Below, one piece after another: positions 51,184-62,400 of a stretch of 64,000 bases of DNA. Numbering within the stretch: position 1 is the first letter of the stretch; each line of letters begins with the position of its first letter. A model generated the notes under the pieces. It saw only the letters and a list, made by a program, of their open reading frames with translations. It searched no databases and was not told where the DNA came from. Both the position numbers and the translations under genes were made by a program. The stretch covers positions 232,417-296,416 of the forward strand of contig JAURZE010000028.1 of NCBI GenBank assembly GCA_030653545.1. Direction: 5' to 3'. The DNA is from Nitrospira sp. Lineage in GTDB: Bacteria > Nitrospirota > Nitrospiria > Nitrospirales > Nitrospiraceae.

Positions 51184-52302
51184 ATGCTCTCCATCGTTCG
51201 TCGTCTCTTCAAGCATCTCATGCGGCGGCGTTCGACGCGAGTGACAACAGAGGGCACGCGGTTTCTCTTCTTCACCCTCGCGGTCGCGGTCGCCGCGATT
51301 AACACCGGCAATAATCTCTTCTACCTGCTCCTCGCCATGATGCTGAGCATCATCCTGATGTCCGGCATCATGGCGGAGTCCTGTCTTCGTCGATTGGAAT
51401 TTCACCGGCACCTTCCCGAGCTTGTGTATGCCGGAGAACCGATGACGGCGACGGTGGTGGTGGCCAACCGTAAAACTCGTCTGCCGAGTTTTTCCCTGCA
51501 TCTCTGGGATGTCACGGGTGAGCAAGAGATCGATCGCGGCCTCACCCTATGGCAATTGATGCCCGGAGCCAGTCAGATTTTGTCCTACCCTCTGATTGCA
51601 ACCAGGCGAGGGCGGTTACGCTTCGACGGAGTTCGTGCCGGGACGTCGTTTCCGTTCGGGCTCTTCCTCAAAAAGGCGTACTACCCGCTTGATGGATCGG
51701 TTGTGGTGGCCCCAGCCGTTCGTCCGGTCGAGAGTGCCTTCCTGCAGGAAATAGCGTTGTTTGGTCAGGATTTGAGTCTGCCGCGAAAAGGGCACGGAAG
51801 CGATCTCTATAATCTTCGCCAATATCATGCGGGTGATGATTCGCGCTCGATTCATTGGCTCTCCACGGCCCGTACCTCGAAACTCATGGTTCGAGAAACG
51901 GAGGCAGAGGATCAGCGGCGTGTCACGCTCATGCTCTCTCTACTGGCTCCGCTCAGCCATGAACGCCTGTTTGAGGACGCCGTGTCGCTCACTGCGTCGA
52001 TGGCGCAGGATTTCGGAGCCAGGGGCTATCAGGTCCGTCTGGTTGTCGGAGGGGTGTCCTCTCCGTTCGGCCAAGGTGAAGCCCATCTTTTACGGCTCAT
52101 GGAATCACTGGCGCTTTGTGAACGATCGAGCCCTGATGGACGTGAGAGTCAAGCGCCCTCTGATAAGGGTGCGTATGATCCTGAAGGGGGAGCCACCATT
52201 GTGCTTGTGCCGTGGGGAGAGGCCAGGAAAGTTTTCCACGGGGTGAGAGCTGATGGCATTGTGTCGGAGTCGGTGATCCAAGGTAGGCAGCATGCCGTTT
52301 AA
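51184..52302 (+). CDS. DUF58 domain protein
   Basis: A 372-aa membrane-associated protein. Two TM helices near the N-terminus (RFLFFTLAVAVAAINTGNNL, FYLLLAMMLSIILMSGIMAE), a beta-sandwich region (about 75-185), then the DUF58 core with GHGSDLYNLRQYHAGDDSRS-I-HW at about 200-225, whose G-D-D-x-R-x-I-x-W pattern defines the family, followed by a vWA-like C-terminus. It typically works with MoxR. It lies between moxR (39-base gap) and the transglutaminase gene (11-base overlap). Confidence 0.93.
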   Translation: MLSIVRRLFKHLMRRRSTRVTTEGTRFLFFTLAVAVAAINTGNNLFYLLLAMMLSIILMSGIMAESCLRRLEFHRHLPELVYAGEPMTATVVVANRKTRLPSFSLHLWDVTGEQEIDRGLTLWQLMPGASQILSYPLIATRRGRLRFDGVRAGTSFPFGLFLKKAYYPLDGSVVVAPAVRPVESAFLQEIALFGQDLSLPRKGHGSDLYNLRQYHAGDDSRSIHWLSTARTSKLMVRETEAEDQRRVTLMLSLLAPLSHERLFEDAVSLTASMAQDFGARGYQVRLVVGGVSSPFGQGEAHLLRLMESLALCERSSPDGRESQAPSDKGAYDPEGGATIVLVPWGEARKVFHGVRADGIVSESVIQGRQHAV

Positions 52303-54484
52303 TCAGGCATTGCGCTTGTCTTCCGTGTTGCTTGCCGCCGCCGCGTTTATCGGCCTGGCGCTTGGGACGAATTTGCCCGAATGGTTGCTGCTTCTCACCG
52401 GTGTGTCTCTGATCGTCACCCTCCTTCGCGCCCTTGATGTGGATCGCCTTCGCCACGTACTTGCCCGAATACGACTGTCGACTACCGCGTGGAATGTTCT
52501 GACTGTGATGGCCTTCGCCGGGTTTTGGGTGGATTTGGCATGGATTTCCGCCGACCTTCTTGCTGCCGGCGTGCACTTTCTCATGATTCTGATGGTCGTC
52601 AAGCTCTTCAATTTGGATCAGCGGCGAGATTACCTTCATCTTTATGCCATCAGTCTCATGGCGATTCTGGGGTCCGCCGCCTCGACGACAGACCTCTGGT
52701 ACCTGCCGGTCTTTCTTGCGTACCTCCTGATGGGTGTCTGGACGCTGTTGCTCTACCAGCTCACTAAGGAAGCCGATCCGGGGCATAATATGCCGAGTCT
52801 GTCAGAGGGGGTGGCGATCACTCCCAGAGGACGGCAGCAGATCACCTCTGAGTTATTCTGGCTGGCAAACGGCCTCGCCGTCGGTGCTTTGTGTCTTACT
52901 GTGCTGATCTTCTTTACGATTCCCCGTGTGAGTGCCGGGTTTGGTCAAAAAGGGTCTGGGGAAGGCCTCCGTACCTCGGGGTTCTCTGAAACCGTCGACC
53001 TTGGCATGATCGGTCCCATTAAGCGGGATCCAGGAATTGTGATGCGGGTAGAGCTTCCGGACCGAACGGGGCTGCAGTCCGACCGCTTCTATTTGCGGGG
53101 GATGGCGTATGACCGATACGATGGCAAGTCGTGGACCACTCGCCTGTCGCATCGCCGGGCGTTGGCTGAATCACCGGCCGGAACATTTACGGTTCGGCAG
53201 GTCTCTTCGCGTTCGCCCCGTCCGCTCGGTCAGCTCATTCGCCAAACTATTCTGCTCGAAGCGCTCGATACGGCCGTGCTTTTTGCTGCCCCCTATCCTG
53301 AATCCGTCAGCGGACAATTTCTCGCGATACAGTCCGATCCGACCGGCGCCATCTATCTCCCGTTTCCGACCTCGTCGCGTATCGAGTATACCGTGCATTC
53401 TCGGCCCGCAACGGTTGTGCCCGCCGATCTTCAATTTCAGCCCGCCTTGTACACGGAGGTGTTCTCGCAACATTTTTTGCAACTTCCTGAATCGTCCGAA
53501 CGTGTTGAGGCATTGGCTCGAGAGATCACGGGATCAAAAACCAGCGCGTATGAGAAGGCTCAGGCGATTGAGGCGTATCTCTCCAGAAATTATCGATACA
53601 GCCTCGACATTTCTCCCGGTAAGCAAACGCGTCCGCTCGAAGAATTTCTGTTTGAACGGAAAACCGGATACTGCGAACATTATGCGACGGCCATGGTCGT
53701 GCTGTTGCGTAACGTGGGAGTCCCTGCACGGCTGGTCACGGGATTTCTTGCGACTGAGTGGAACGAGTACGGCAACTACTATCTGGTACGGCAGCGGGAC
53801 GCCCATGCGTGGGTAGAGGTCCATCTACCAAATTCCGGCTGGGTCACAATGGATCCCACTCCGGCCGTCAGCGAGCCTGTCGGAGATTCACAGTGGTTTG
53901 CCGCGAGCCGGGTGATCGATACGCTCCGCCTGCGTTGGAACCGCTTCTTTGTGCAGTACAACGCGGCCGACCAGTTGGCTGTGGTGCGGGGTCTCAAGGA
54001 AGGGACGACAGTCGTCCGCGATCGAGCCTGGAGCTCGGTGTCTTCTTTTTTGGCGCCGGTCGGAGACCTTGCAGGGCAGCTTCTCAGTCGCGTCGCCGAA
54101 GGAAATGTGCGTCTCATGGTAGGATTTCTGAGTTTTGTCGTACTCGGGCTGGGGTTGGCGATATGGCTGGTGCAGCGAAAACCTTGGAGCCGGTGGAGGT
54201 CCTCCAATACGAGCCATGGCCATCATGCCGTCATTTCGCAGATCTATCGTAATGTCCTGAAGCAGATTGCCCGCTACGGTATCGTAAAGGCGGAGCATAC
54301 GACTCCAAGAGAATTCTCGCTAGTCGTGGGGAATCAATGGGCAGCCGCGGCTGAATCTGTGTCGATGATTACGGAGTTGTATTGCCGAGGTCGATTCGGG
54401 AAGGCGATTCTAACCCAGCAAGAAATCGATTTGGCCTATCACAGCTTGAGGCAGCTGGCGCTTCTCGACCCTCCATCAAAATAG
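52292..54484 (+). CDS. Transglutaminase-like membrane protein (DUF3488/TgpA)
   Basis: A 730-aa protein. The N-terminal third has six or seven TM helices (about 1-215) of DUF3488; a large periplasmic domain carries a transglutaminase fold with the catalytic triad Cys in KTGYCEHYATAM, His in RQRDAHAWVEVH, and Asp in VTMDPTPAV; a last TM (VGFLSFVVLGLGLAIWLVQR) and a C-terminal DUF4129-like region follow. The TgpA protein of Pseudomonas is essential and has this layout. Together with MoxR and DUF58 it forms a conserved envelope module whose substrate is unknown. Confidence 0.94.
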   Translation: MPFNQALRLSSVLLAAAAFIGLALGTNLPEWLLLLTGVSLIVTLLRALDVDRLRHVLARIRLSTTAWNVLTVMAFAGFWVDLAWISADLLAAGVHFLMILMVVKLFNLDQRRDYLHLYAISLMAILGSAASTTDLWYLPVFLAYLLMGVWTLLLYQLTKEADPGHNMPSLSEGVAITPRGRQQITSELFWLANGLAVGALCLTVLIFFTIPRVSAGFGQKGSGEGLRTSGFSETVDLGMIGPIKRDPGIVMRVELPDRTGLQSDRFYLRGMAYDRYDGKSWTTRLSHRRALAESPAGTFTVRQVSSRSPRPLGQLIRQTILLEALDTAVLFAAPYPESVSGQFLAIQSDPTGAIYLPFPTSSRIEYTVHSRPATVVPADLQFQPALYTEVFSQHFLQLPESSERVEALAREITGSKTSAYEKAQAIEAYLSRNYRYSLDISPGKQTRPLEEFLFERKTGYCEHYATAMVVLLRNVGVPARLVTGFLATEWNEYGNYYLVRQRDAHAWVEVHLPNSGWVTMDPTPAVSEPVGDSQWFAASRVIDTLRLRWNRFFVQYNAADQLAVVRGLKEGTTVVRDRAWSSVSSFLAPVGDLAGQLLSRVAEGNVRLMVGFLSFVVLGLGLAIWLVQRKPWSRWRSSNTSHGHHAVISQIYRNVLKQIARYGIVKAEHTTPREFSLVVGNQWAAAAESVSMITELYCRGRFGKAILTQQEIDLAYHSLRQLALLDPPSK

Positions 54485-54510
54485 TACTCTGATCCATCCT
54501 GCGCACGATT

Positions 54511-55473
54511 TCATGCACGGGTGACGGATGGCCAGAATGAATCCAGGTCCACATTCCCCCCAGTCAGGATCACTCCAACGCGCCGGCCGACGAGTGCCGG
54601 TTCCCGCCGAAGCAGGGGAGCTAAAGCTACAGCGCTTGATGGCTCTATGTCTAGCTTGAGAGTTTCCTGTGAGAACCTCATTGCATCCAGAATCTCATTT
54701 TCGGATACCAGAAACACATCCGTAAGATGTCGGTGCAAGATGGGGAGCGTTCGACTGCCAAGACTCGTCCGAAGACCGTCCGCCACCGTGCGGGGGGTGG
54801 TCATTGGCACAACCTCGTTTTGACGAAGCGATTCAATGACATCTGCCGCTCCGAGCGGCTCGCAGGCATACAGCAACAAGTGTGGATTGAGATGGTGGGC
54901 CGCTATGCAAAGACCCGATAGGAGCCCTCCTCCTCCTCCTACTGGTCCCAGTACGACATCAAGATCGCTGACCTGTTGAAGTAGCTCCAGCATGACGGTT
55001 CCTTGGCCTGCAATGACCTGAGGATCATTGAATGCATGGATTTGCCGGGCCCTCCGCTGCAAAAGCGTCTCATGAAGAGTCTGCTCTGCGGCTGCACGAT
55101 CTTCGACCACGATCACGTGAGCGCCATGTTGAGCGATGGCCTGATGCTTTCTCGGTACATACGGTTTCGGGACAATTACGTATGCGGAAAGGTTAAGTAG
55201 CGAGGCGGCTAGGGCAAGGCCTTGCCCGTGATTTCCCGAGGAAATAGTAGCCACCGTCCGGTCAAGGCCTGTTGCTGCTACTTCCGACGTTGCGTAGTAG
55301 GCTCCGCGAAACTTGAAAGATCCTGTCCGTTGAGCCATCTCGCATTTCAGAAAGACGGTAGCGGACGCCAAGGCATCAAGTTCTACATTTGTCTTGACCG
55401 GTGTGACGAGAGAAACGTTGTGGAGCGTTTCCCTTGCTCGCAGGATATCTTCGAAAGAGACCTCAACACCCAT
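54511..55473 (-). CDS. Threonine/serine dehydratase (PLP-dependent)
   Basis: A 320-aa fold-type II PLP enzyme producing 2-oxobutanoate or pyruvate plus ammonia. Lys54 in GSFKFRGAYY binds PLP; TISSGNHGQGLALAASLL and GPVGGGGLLSGLCIAAHHLN (phosphate cup) follow. It lacks the C-terminal ACT regulatory domain of biosynthetic IlvA, so it is a catabolic/short form or serine racemase-like. The start at 55473 is taken because the 46 upstream in-frame residues come from the flank and the tRNA-Gly fragment. It is the last core gene before the genomic island. Confidence 0.88.
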   Translation of the reverse strand: MGVEVSFEDILRARETLHNVSLVTPVKTNVELDALASATVFLKCEMAQRTGSFKFRGAYYATSEVAATGLDRTVATISSGNHGQGLALAASLLNLSAYVIVPKPYVPRKHQAIAQHGAHVIVVEDRAAAEQTLHETLLQRRARQIHAFNDPQVIAGQGTVMLELLQQVSDLDVVLGPVGGGGGLLSGLCIAAHHLNPHLLLYACEPLGAADVIESLRQNEVVPMTTPRTVADGLRTSLGSRTLPILHRHLTDVFLVSENEILDAMRFSQETLKLDIEPSSAVALAPLLRREPALVGRRVGVILTGGNVDLDSFWPSVTRA

Positions 55474-55561
55474 AGGTCTTACCAGCAGAATGCGCACATG
55501 GGCGAAAGAGTCGAACTCAATAGGAAGGGTGGAAGAATTTCCAGAACTATCCAGAACTATA

Positions 55562-55609
55562 TGGAGCGGGAAAAGGGATTTGAACCCTCGACCCTCGCCT
55601 TGGCAAGGC
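55562..55609 (-). repeat. 3' half of tRNA-Gly(GCC): attachment site of an integrative element
   Basis: On the minus strand the bases read: anticodon loop TTGCCAA (anticodon GCC, 55602-55604), three following stem bases, variable segment, T-arm GAGGG-TTCAAAT-CCCTT, acceptor strand TTCCCGC, discriminator T and encoded CCA. The D-arm, 5' acceptor strand and outer anticodon stem are absent: from 55610 on, the sequence stops matching what would pair. It is thus a tRNA 3' end without a 5' half. This is what a tRNA-targeting integrase leaves at the distal end of its element. The fragment's CCA end faces the threonine dehydratase, so the island lies to the right and the intact tRNA-Gly should be at its far end, outside the window. 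Confidence 0.85.
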
Positions 55610-56050
55610 ACCTTAAATGTAATAGTTTCAATGACTTAATCGTTCTCGTCCTTGCATCAACTCGTAGGTTTTTCCAGCACTTACGAAAGGGACCGTCTAT
55701 ATAGACAGTAGGGGTTTTACTACCTCCCGTGTGCCCAATCAGTTTGCACCCAGCCTGAGGGAGAACTCATACATTCACAGAGACGTAACGGAAGTTCCTG
55801 TCCGCTTTCCCTTACTCCGGAACTCAACGCCATGACCCGCTCTAGGTGAATGAGGGGACCGGTAGCGAAGAGTATGCCGCTCGGAGCCACTCTTAGGCAA
55901 GCAACCGAAGGGCACTCATAGCCCCTCCCATGGTTGGGGTGATTTCTGGTGGGGAAAGAGGTATTCTTCCGGCCAAATATTGGCCTCCTGTCGATGCAGC
56001 TATCTTGCGATAGTCCAGCGGATACAAAATTAAAAGTTCGATACAACTTC
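55610..56050. other. Island edge, no gene recognised
   Basis: A 441-base stretch between the tRNA-Gly fragment and the first island gene. It contains no ORF with protein-like character on either strand, no integrase, and no strong hairpin that I can see. It may carry the promoter of the following gene and remnants of older insertions. The lack of a long frame suggests the integrase is at the other end of the element. Confidence 0.5.
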
Positions 56051-59000
56051 ATGACAACAAAACCTGATACCGGAATCCGGGACAACCATAATCGAGGGAC
56101 TGTTGCCGATTTCCTGCGGACGAAGATCCAGCGCGATTCCAGGTTGTCCGTCGTTTCAGCCTATTTCACAATTTACGCCTACGACGCGCTGAAGGGTATC
56201 CTCGATCATATAGAGCATCTTGATTTTCTTTTCGGTGAGCCAACCTTTGTCAACCGACTTGACCCTAGCAAGACAGAGAAGAAAGCCTTCATCATCGATG
56301 CAGATGGCTTGGAACTCGGAAACAAGCTCCAGCAAAAACGCGCGGCAAAGGAATGTGCGGATTGGATTGAGCACAAAGTGGACATTAAGACCATCAAGCA
56401 GTCGAACCTGTTGCATGGAAAGATGTATCACGTCTCCACAGGAGGAGTGGAGGATGCGATTCTTGGCAGTTCCAATTTCACCGTCCGCGGTCTTGGTTTG
56501 GGGAATGGCGACAATAACATCGAGCTGAATCTTGTCGTGGACAGCAACCGCGACCGGAGGGAACTCAAGGAATGGTTCTCAGAGGTCTGGAACGACGCAA
56601 ATTTAGTTAAGGATGTGAAGCAGGATGTATTGCTGTATCTGCGGAAGCTCTACGCAAACCAGTCGCCGAGGTTCATCTACTACCTCACGCTGTTCCACCT
56701 CTTCCGTGATTATCTTGATGGCACTCGCGACCTAGACGACAACCTCCGCCGGGTTGCGCTTCCCGACACCGATATTTGGCGAACGCTCTTTTCTTTCCAG
56801 AAGGACGGCGCCAAAGCCGCCATCAACAAGATTCTCAATTACAACGGCTGCATTCTCGCGGACAGCGTGGGCTTAGGAAAAACCTACACCGCCCTGGCTG
56901 TCATCAAGTATTTCGAATTGCGAAATGAGCGGGTTCTAGTCCTTTGTCCAAAGAAATTAAGTCGCAACTGGACCATTTACCGCAATCCAAGTTCTCTGAA
57001 TCCGTTCTCCGAAGATAAGTTTCGTTATGACGTTCTTCATCATACTGACCTCTCGCGAAAATCAGGTAGCGTCAATGGCCTCCTTTTGGACTCCCTCAAT
57101 TGGGGTGCTTACGACCTCGTCGTGATCGACGAGTCCCACAACTTCCGGAACAATAAACTCGCAACTCAGCGCTCAGCAGACACGGAAGAACGCAAGAGCC
57201 GGTACCAGTGGCTTATGGAAGACATTGTCTCCGCTGGTGTGAAGACGAAGGTGCTGCTGCTCTCGGCCACGCCGGTGAATAACCAGTTGGCCGACCTTCG
57301 TAACCAGATTTCCTTCATCGCGGGAGGGGATGTGGCCCGCAATGATTCAGCAGACGCAGCATTTGCCGAGAAGCTCAACATCTCGTCAGTAAAGGAGACT
57401 TCTCGACAAGCGCAAACGCATTTCACTAACTGGGCCAAAAAACAGCCAGGTCAACGCAAGACTCGCGATCTCATTGCGGCGATCGGCGGAGATTTCTTCA
57501 AGCTACTTGACGGCCTCAGTATCGCCCGGTCACGGAGTCAAGTCGCCACCTATTACGCAGGCGAAATGAAAGCGTTGGGAGGGTTCCCAAAACGTCCAGC
57601 GCCAAAAGCCATTCATGCTCCAATCGACTTGGAACGACGATTCCTTTCCTTTGAACAGCTTGATACGGAAATCAGCGGTCTCAGGCTAGCCTTGTACCAT
57701 CCCACTAGCTTTCTCCGGTATGACCTGCAGCCGACAGTCCGCGCAGCCTACGACAACAAGATACTCGGAGGATTCACCCAGGAGGGCCGCGAGCGCATCC
57801 TCATCGCCATGATGAAGGTTAACTTTCTCAAACGCCTCGAAAGCTCTGTGGACTCCTTCCGCCTGACGCTCCAGCGCACCATCGAGAAGATTGATCGGCT
57901 TGAAGAACGCATCATCGCATTTGAGAAACATCTCGATGACAATCCTGACCTGGACTATGAATCACTGACACCTGATCAGTTCGAAGACCCTGATTTTGAC
58001 GAAGAGGACTTCACGATCGGCGGTCGCCGCCGCATTCATCTTGCCCATCTCAAGTTGCCGGAATGGCTTAAAGCGGTCCGGACAGACCGTACCCAGCTTC
58101 AGTACCTGTTAGAGAAAACTCAGTCTGTCAATGCCAGACGTGATGGAAAGCTTGCTGAACTGAAAAACTTCATAGAAGAGAAGGTTCGCCGCCCGACTAT
58201 CAACCGTGATGGCAAAGCCAACCGGAAAGTACTCGTCTTCACAGCGTTTGCTGACACAGCCCGCTATCTCCATGAACATCTCGACCCGTGGGCACGCAAG
58301 GAGCTCAAGATTCATACTGCCCTTGTTTGCGGCGACGGAGGAAACGCTGCCTCATTAGGCCGCACCGATTACGATGAGATCCTCACAAATTTTTCCCCAA
58401 TGGCCAAACGCCGGGCTGATCAGGCTGCTCGCTTCCCGAACCAGCAAGAGGAGATCGATCTGCTTATTGCGACGGATTGCATCAGCGAGGGGCAGAATCT
58501 CCAGGACTGCGACCTGCTCATCAACTACGATATTCACTGGAATCCCGTTCGTATCATCCAGCGATTCGGACGTATCGACCGTATTGGCTCGCGCAATGAC
58601 TCGGTGCAACTTGTCAATTTCTGGCCTGTTGCCGACCTCGATCACTATCTCGGGGTCAAGCTTCGGGTGGAAGCTCGCATGGCGCTTGTCGATCTAGCTG
58701 CCACCCAAACCGACAACCTTCTTGATCCGGGACAGCTTGAAGACCTCATTAAGGAGGATCTGCTGTTTCGAGATCGCCAGCTGAAGAGGTTTAAGGACGA
58801 GATTCTCGATCTTGAAGACTTGGATGAGTCCGTGTCACTCACCGATTTCTCGCTGGATGAGTTCCGCCTGGATCTACTGCGATATCTGGAGGCAAACCGT
58901 GCCGAGCTTGAGGAGGCGAGCGAAGGGCTCTATGCAGTCGTGCCACAAAAGTCCGACTTGTTTGTATCTGCACGACCTGGTGCCCTCTTTCTCCTGCGAC

Positions 59001-59422
59001 ACCGCTCCACGGCGCAGAAGTCACTCGACTCGTCAGGTAAGCCCACAGACTCTAGCAAACTCAATCCGCTCGCACCGTATTATCTTGTGTATGCTCACGA
59101 TGACGGCACTGTCCGTTTCAGCTTCGCTCAGCCCAAGGAATCTATGCTCCTCCTGCGCGATCTTGCTGCAGGAGAGGCTACTGCTTTCGAGAAGCTCTGC
59201 GACCTGTTCGACCAACGAACGAAGGATGGCGAGGATATGAGCCTCTACGATAGCCTCCTTCGGAAAGTGCTCGCTTCAATTGAGCACACCTTCCATCGGC
59301 GTGCTGCGGCCTCGTTACTGTCCAGTCGCGGTGCTCTGTTGCCTACGACTGCGGAAGTGCCAAAGTCCAAGGGTGGTGATTTCGACCTTGTCACATGGCT
59401 AGTTATCATGGAGCCCCGATAG
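56051..59422 (+). CDS. PLD-nuclease/SNF2 helicase fusion, defence-type
   Basis: A 1123-aa protein. Residues about 15-185 form a phospholipase D-like nuclease domain: H122-x-K124 in LLHGKMYHVS, G-S-S-N142 in ILGSSNFTVRG. The motor follows: Walker A ADSVGLGKTYTALAV (270-284), DESH box at 360-363 (VVIDESHNFRN), SAT motif LLLSATPVNNQLADL, then after a helical insert the C-lobe VLVFTAFADTARYLHEHL, LLIATDCISEGQNLQDC and motif VI QRFGRIDRIG. PLD and SNF2 domains together are typical of anti-phage helicases. The ATG at 56051 begins the family-like sequence; 34 residues upstream in frame are doubtful. It is 4 bases upstream of the methyltransferase gene. Confidence 0.85.
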   Translation: MTTKPDTGIRDNHNRGTVADFLRTKIQRDSRLSVVSAYFTIYAYDALKGILDHIEHLDFLFGEPTFVNRLDPSKTEKKAFIIDADGLELGNKLQQKRAAKECADWIEHKVDIKTIKQSNLLHGKMYHVSTGGVEDAILGSSNFTVRGLGLGNGDNNIELNLVVDSNRDRRELKEWFSEVWNDANLVKDVKQDVLLYLRKLYANQSPRFIYYLTLFHLFRDYLDGTRDLDDNLRRVALPDTDIWRTLFSFQKDGAKAAINKILNYNGCILADSVGLGKTYTALAVIKYFELRNERVLVLCPKKLSRNWTIYRNPSSLNPFSEDKFRYDVLHHTDLSRKSGSVNGLLLDSLNWGAYDLVVIDESHNFRNNKLATQRSADTEERKSRYQWLMEDIVSAGVKTKVLLLSATPVNNQLADLRNQISFIAGGDVARNDSADAAFAEKLNISSVKETSRQAQTHFTNWAKKQPGQRKTRDLIAAIGGDFFKLLDGLSIARSRSQVATYYAGEMKALGGFPKRPAPKAIHAPIDLERRFLSFEQLDTEISGLRLALYHPTSFLRYDLQPTVRAAYDNKILGGFTQEGRERILIAMMKVNFLKRLESSVDSFRLTLQRTIEKIDRLEERIIAFEKHLDDNPDLDYESLTPDQFEDPDFDEEDFTIGGRRRIHLAHLKLPEWLKAVRTDRTQLQYLLEKTQSVNARRDGKLAELKNFIEEKVRRPTINRDGKANRKVLVFTAFADTARYLHEHLDPWARKELKIHTALVCGDGGNAASLGRTDYDEILTNFSPMAKRRADQAARFPNQQEEIDLLIATDCISEGQNLQDCDLLINYDIHWNPVRIIQRFGRIDRIGSRNDSVQLVNFWPVADLDHYLGVKLRVEARMALVDLAATQTDNLLDPGQLEDLIKEDLLFRDRQLKRFKDEILDLEDLDESVSLTDFSLDEFRLDLLRYLEANRAELEEASEGLYAVVPQKSDLFVSARPGALFLLRHRSTAQKSLDSSGKPTDSSKLNPLAPYYLVYAHDDGTVRFSFAQPKESMLLLRDLAAGEATAFEKLCDLFDQRTKDGEDMSLYDSLLRKVLASIEHTFHRRAAASLLSSRGALLPTTAEVPKSKGGDFDLVTWLVIMEPR

Positions 59423-59426
59423 CACC

Positions 59427-62400
59427 ATGCCCACTGAGACCGAACGCCGCGAAAAGATTGTCGCAGTCCTTAGTGCTTTCACCCATCAACCGCTCCGCGA
59501 AGTCGCCACCAATTTCTTGGCCACGCTAGGCTATCGTTCCGACCGCACGCTCGATCTCGGGGACTCCAGTCCACAGAAATTCCTCGAGTTGGTGCGTTCT
59601 CACGCGGGCGCTGGTGGCTTCAGCGAATTTAAAACCATTTTTTCTGATTGGATATCCGCCGATCTTCTGTTCCAGCTTACGGACGAGGAATTGTCCCGCC
59701 ACGCCAGCTTGTTCAAGGACACGGCTGTAAATCCTGGGCTTCTCCGCTCCTATGTGTTCTTTGCCATTGAGCTCAAGGGAGGAGACTATACTCGCGGTAA
59801 GCTTACCGGCATTGCCCGCGAGATCAACCGAGTTTTCCCTATGCCTGTCATGGTGCTCATCAAGCACCTCAAGGACAAGGAGCCCGTCCTCTCCGTCACG
59901 GTCATAAATCGCCGCCAACATAAACGCGACACTGCGAAAGATGTTCTCGGCAAGGTCACCATCATCCGCGACATCAGGCTCACTCAGCCTCATCGTGGCC
60001 ATGTCGATATCCTCGCCTCGTTCGCCCTTCCCAATCTCGTCCATCCTCAGCGGCTGCCGATAGATTGCTTCGATAACCTCTATGCGGCTTGGGAGGAGAT
60101 CTTCAACATCGAGTTGCTGAACAAGCGCTTTTACCGAGAATTGGCCAATTGGTACTTTTGGGCCCTCCCACAGGTCGATTTCCCTGCTGATACCGAAAAA
60201 GACGACGAGAAACGCCGGGCCACTTCGCTCATCCGTCTGCTCACTAGGCTCATCTTTTGCTGGTTCCTGAAGGAAAAGGGCCTAATCGCCGAGAAGCTTT
60301 TTGTCGAGGCTGAGTTGAAGCCCATCTTGAAAGACCTCGCTAGCGATGCCAACACATACCACCAGGCTATCTTACAGAACCTTTTTTTCGCCACACTCAA
60401 TCAACGTATGGGCAAGGATAAGAATGGACAACCCTACCGCACCTTCGCCCGAGACGAGGGTTTTCTAAAAAACCGCACGACTTACGGTGTGGATACTCTG
60501 TATCGCTACGAGGAACATTTCCGCGATCCCAGCACCGCCCTCGACCACTTTGCGGATGTGCCCTTCCTTAACGGTGGCCTCTTCGAGTGTCTCGACCGCC
60601 CAGAAGAAGGTACGGACAGGAAGCTCTACGTCGATGGCTTCTCACGGAACAAGAAGAAGCGCGCCATTGTCCCAAACCGCCTTTTCTTTGCCGAAGAACA
60701 GACAGTTGATCTCTCCGACGCTTACGGAGAGGCAAAACGAAGGAACGAAAGAGTCCGAGGTCTCCTCCGCATCCTGCACTCGTACAAGTTCACCATTGTC
60801 GAGAACACGCCCATCGACCAGGAAATCGCCCTCGACCCCGAGTTGCTCGGCAAGGTTTTCGAAAACCTCCTCGCCTCGTACAACGAGGAAACCAAGACTA
60901 CCGCGCGCAAGCAAACCGGCTCCTTCTATACTCCGCGCCCTATCGTCGAATACATGGTGGACGAGTCGCTCAAGGCCCACCTCAATGGCGCACTCACCAA
61001 GATTGGTATGAGCGAAAAGGAAGCTCAAGTAGGCCTCGCAATCCTCTTCGCCTACACAGAGCGTCAGCACCCATTCCGCGAGCGTGAGGTCGCCGCGCTG
61101 CTTGACGCCATCCATTCCTGTAAGATTCTCGACCCCGCTTGTGGGTCCGGCGCTTTCCCGATGGGAATGTTGCACAAACTTGTGTACATCATCCACAAAC
61201 TTGATCCCGACAACGGGCGCTGGAAACAGCTTCAGATTGACGCTGCGGCAAAGATTCCTGACTCTTCCTCACGTGAAGCCGCCATCGCCGCCATCGAGCG
61301 CGACTTTGCCGACAACGAGGACGACTACGGCCGCAAGCTCTACCTCATCGAGAACTGTCTCTACGGCGTGGATATCCAGCCCATCGCCATCCAGATCGCC
61401 AAACTACGCTTCTTCATTTCCCTCGTCTGCGACCAGCGTACCAATCGCAACAAGAAGGAAAACCACGGCGTCCGTCCGCTGCCGAACCTTGAGACCAAGT
61501 TTGTCGCAGCCGACACCCTGATCGGTCTCCCGGAAATAGGGCAGATGGCTCTCGTGCCCCAGCGCGTATACCAGATTGAAACGGAGATAGAAGCTCTTTA
61601 CCACAAGCACTTTGCCATCCAGCGTCGCGACCACAAGCTCGCCCTCCAGCGCAAGATCAAGGACCTTCGCAACGAACTCGGCAAGCTCCTCGCCGAAAGC
61701 CTCATGGCCCCAAAGAAAGCCCAGCACGTTGCCGACTGGGACCCATTTGACCCGCAATCCAGCGCCGACTTTTTCGACCCGCACTGGATGTTCGGACGCT
61801 CATTGGCAGATGGCTTCGATGTGGTGATTGGCAATCCGCCCTACATAGAGTTCAAAAAGTTATCCCCAGTTGCGAAGCGGCTTTACGAGCCCCTGTACTC
61901 GTCGGCTTCCGGAAAATACGACATATTTGTTGTGTTTGTCGAACGCGCGGGGCAACTGGCCAGACCAAATGGCTGTATCTGCTATATCATGCCTACAACG
62001 TTTCTACGGAAGGATTTTGGCCAAGGTATTCGACGGTTTATCTTTGAGGCATTGCATCCTCTGTTGATTCATGACTTCAGCGACATCCAAATGTTCGACG
62101 GCCCCATAAACTACACTGGCATTTTCCTGTTCAGAAAACACCCAGCCGACCCAGGCGGAAACTTTCCATATCACAGATACAAACGAGTGGGATCTTCTAA
62201 TAATCCCACTTTCGACTCGGCAGTCGAGTCGCTCTACGCGGAAGATGCGACGCCGATCAAAGAGGTATCAAGAATCGGATATTCAGAACTAGCCCTCCCG
62301 ACATGGGATTTCCAATCGAGCGAAACCGACTCTCTTATCCAGCAGATATCCCAAGGCCATAAAACACTTCAGGCTTACACATCTGCAATTTTTCAAGGGA

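Noticed and set aside
55222..55704. 160-codon plus-strand ORF through the tRNA-Gly fragment
   Set aside because: It overlaps the dehydratase gene antisense and the tRNA fragment; the peptide is not domain-like.
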